The notes under the pieces: generated by a model
Databases searched by the model: none
Told to the model about the DNA's origin: nothing
What the model saw: only the letters and a program-made list of their open reading frames with translations
Shown: one piece after another, positions 63,196-64,000 of the stretch
Layout of the letters: each line of letters opens with the position of its first letter
Position numbering within the stretch: position 1 is the first letter of the stretch
DNA from: Gangjinia marincola
GTDB taxonomy: Bacteria > Bacteroidota > Bacteroidia > Flavobacteriales > Flavobacteriaceae
DNA length: 64,000 nt
Assembly (NCBI RefSeq): GCF_039523415.1
Contig: NZ_BAAAFG010000016.1
Span: forward strand, 372,001-436,000
Reading direction: 5' to 3'
Translations under genes and position numbers: made by a program

Positions 63196-63549
63196 ATGAC
63201 AAATCAAGAAGTAGCAAATAGATTGGTAAGCCTTTTAAGAGAAGGAAAATTTGAAACCGTTTATGAAGAACTCTTTCACGAAGATGCGCATCACATCGAA
63301 CCGCAATCTGAGCATTTTGCAGATGTAAAAGGCCTAGAAGCGATTAGAGCAAAAGATAAAGCAATGCAAGAAAATATTGCTGGTGCAGAAGGTCTAGAAG
63401 TGGGTGATGCTATCGTTGCCAAAAATTACATCGCAATTCCATACAAGATGACAGTGATATTGAAAGACGGTAACAAATGGCCCTTAGATGAGATTATCGT
63501 TTACAGGGTTGAAAACGCAAAAATCCTATCGGAACAGTTTTTCTATTAA
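63196..63549 (+). CDS. SnoaL/NTF2-like protein
   Basis: A 117-residue protein from ATG 63196. An upstream in-frame ATG (63136) would add 20 residues of poor coding quality and overlap the previous stop. The cone-shaped alpha+beta NTF2-like fold is suggested by 'TNQEVANRLVSLLREGKFETVYEELFHEDAHHIEP' and 'GDAIVAKNYIAIPYKMTVILKDGNKWPLDEIIVYRVENAKILSEQFFY'. Such proteins bind or isomerise small hydrophobic ligands. It is in the same operon as two SRPBCC genes. Confidence 0.8.
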   Translation: MTNQEVANRLVSLLREGKFETVYEELFHEDAHHIEPQSEHFADVKGLEAIRAKDKAMQENIAGAEGLEVGDAIVAKNYIAIPYKMTVILKDGNKWPLDEIIVYRVENAKILSEQFFY

Positions 63550-63572
63550 AAGTAGGAAATAACCATGATTGA

Positions 63573-63604
63573 AAAACCCTGAGGCGTTAATGCTTCAGGG
63601 TTTT
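63573..63604. terminator. Bidirectional terminator before the SDR gene
   Basis: AAAACCCTGA and TCAGGGTTTT are perfect arms (63573-63604) with extra pairing inside. A-rich and T-rich flanks on both sides suit termination of the convergent SnoaL and SDR transcripts. Confidence 0.8.
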
Positions 63605-63617
63605 ATGAATGACGCTT

Positions 63618-64000
63618 TTAAATACTTTGTCCTCCGGAGATTTCAATACGCTGTGCATTAATCCATTTTGCCTCATCTGTACATAAAAAAGCAACCACAC
63701 CACCTATATCATAAGCTTCACCCACGCGCCCTAAGGCTATGGTAGAACTGATGTAGTCATTCACCTCTTCATTATCACGAACCACTCCACCACCAAAATC
63801 AGTAGCAATAGCACCAGGAGCCACAATATTGGCGTTGATTTTACGATTGCCAAGTTCTTTGGCAAGGTATTTTGTGAAGACTTCCATGGCTCCTTTCATC
63901 GCAGCATATGCTCCGTATCCGGGTAGAGCAAATCGCGTCAACCCTGTGGATACATTTACAATTCCACCACCATCAGCAAGCAGAGGAAGTAATTCCTGAG
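63618..64000 (-). CDS. SDR-family oxidoreductase, 5'-truncated by window edge
   Basis: The C-terminal 127 or so residues of a classical short-chain dehydrogenase. The frame stays open to base 64000, so the gene starts outside the window. The catalytic residues are visible: Ser in 'GIVNVSTG' (upstream of 63941) and Y-x-x-x-K in 'YAAMK'. 'NIVAPGAIATDF' and the final 'ISGGQSI' are also typical. Substrate unknown. It converges on the SnoaL gene. Confidence 0.88.
   Translation of the reverse strand, partial: QELLPLLADGGGIVNVSTGLTRFALPGYGAYAAMKGAMEVFTKYLAKELGNRKINANIVAPGAIATDFGGGVVRDNEEVNDYISSTIALGRVGEAYDIGGVVAFLCTDEAKWINAQRIEISGGQSI

Noticed and set aside
1..64000. CRISPR arrays, tRNA or rRNA genes, insertion sequences, prophage
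   Set aside because: No regularly spaced repeats, cloverleaf or ribosomal motifs, transposase or phage genes were seen on reading both strands.

Overview
The window looks like a marine-type member of the Bacteroidetes, family Flavobacteriaceae. It is AT-rich and carries a SusC/SusD pair with a CarbopepD-type TonB-dependent receptor, many lipoproteins with flavobacterial-type signal peptides, perfect TAnnTTTG promoter elements, GTG/TTG starts, and a scattered CGCTTTCGCGAAAGCG-type palindrome. I see no rRNA, tRNA, CRISPR array, transposase or phage gene.

Bases 1-26.6 kb are a polysaccharide utilisation locus (PUL). A leftward operon reads susC, susD, S1 sulfatase, LacZ-type GH2, GH78-like alpha-L-rhamnosidase. 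It converges on a GH43-like gene cut by the left edge. A GntR/periplasmic-binding-domain regulator separates it from a rightward operon. That operon encodes a complete L-rhamnose route: fused rhamnulose-1-phosphate aldolase/lactaldehyde dehydrogenase, RhaI isomerase, FGGY kinase and FMN lactate dehydrogenase, followed by an NCS1-like permease and a second GH2. A secreted formylglycine-generating enzyme, which would activate the sulfatase, follows. The likely substrate is a sulfated, rhamnose-containing algal polysaccharide (ulvan-like or a rhamnogalactan). A 20-bp tandem site shared by the susC and rhamnose leaders ties the two operons together. Next, at 26.6-30.8 kb, are a degenerate Nudix/winged-helix regulator, galK, galT and galM.

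Bases 31-42 kb are housekeeping-like: a DUF2490 protein, an exported beta-carbonic anhydrase, a TrkH-type K+ transporter, a DUF3124 lipoprotein, a porin-like barrel, a glutaryl-CoA-dehydrogenase-like flavoenzyme paired with a fumarate-reductase-type flavoprotein, a Fic protein, MgtE and a small MscS channel.

Bases 42-63.6 kb are the unusual part. The region has two paralogous TetR regulators, an MMPL/RND permease with LolA-like and DUF1302-like partners, at least nine genes with SRPBCC (START/Bet v1-like) domains (several exported), three DinB-like proteins, a SnoaL-like protein, exported alpha/beta hydrolases, an MDR oxidoreductase, a cyclase-like/SRPBCC fusion, an AraC regulator and an ECF sigma factor. 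Two regulatory codes can be read directly. (1) GTTGTCACA-N16-ATCTAA occurs three times with identical spacing: before the ECF gene, before an SRPBCC-SRPBCC-SnoaL operon, and on the minus strand before another SRPBCC gene. (2) A 22-bp inverted repeat, AAWTARA-N8-TCTAATT (one copy, at 56057, is in reverse orientation), occurs five times, before both TetR genes and before the operons they probably control. I infer a co-regulated envelope response or trafficking system for a hydrophobic small molecule. Its ligand is unknown. An SDR gene is cut by the right edge.
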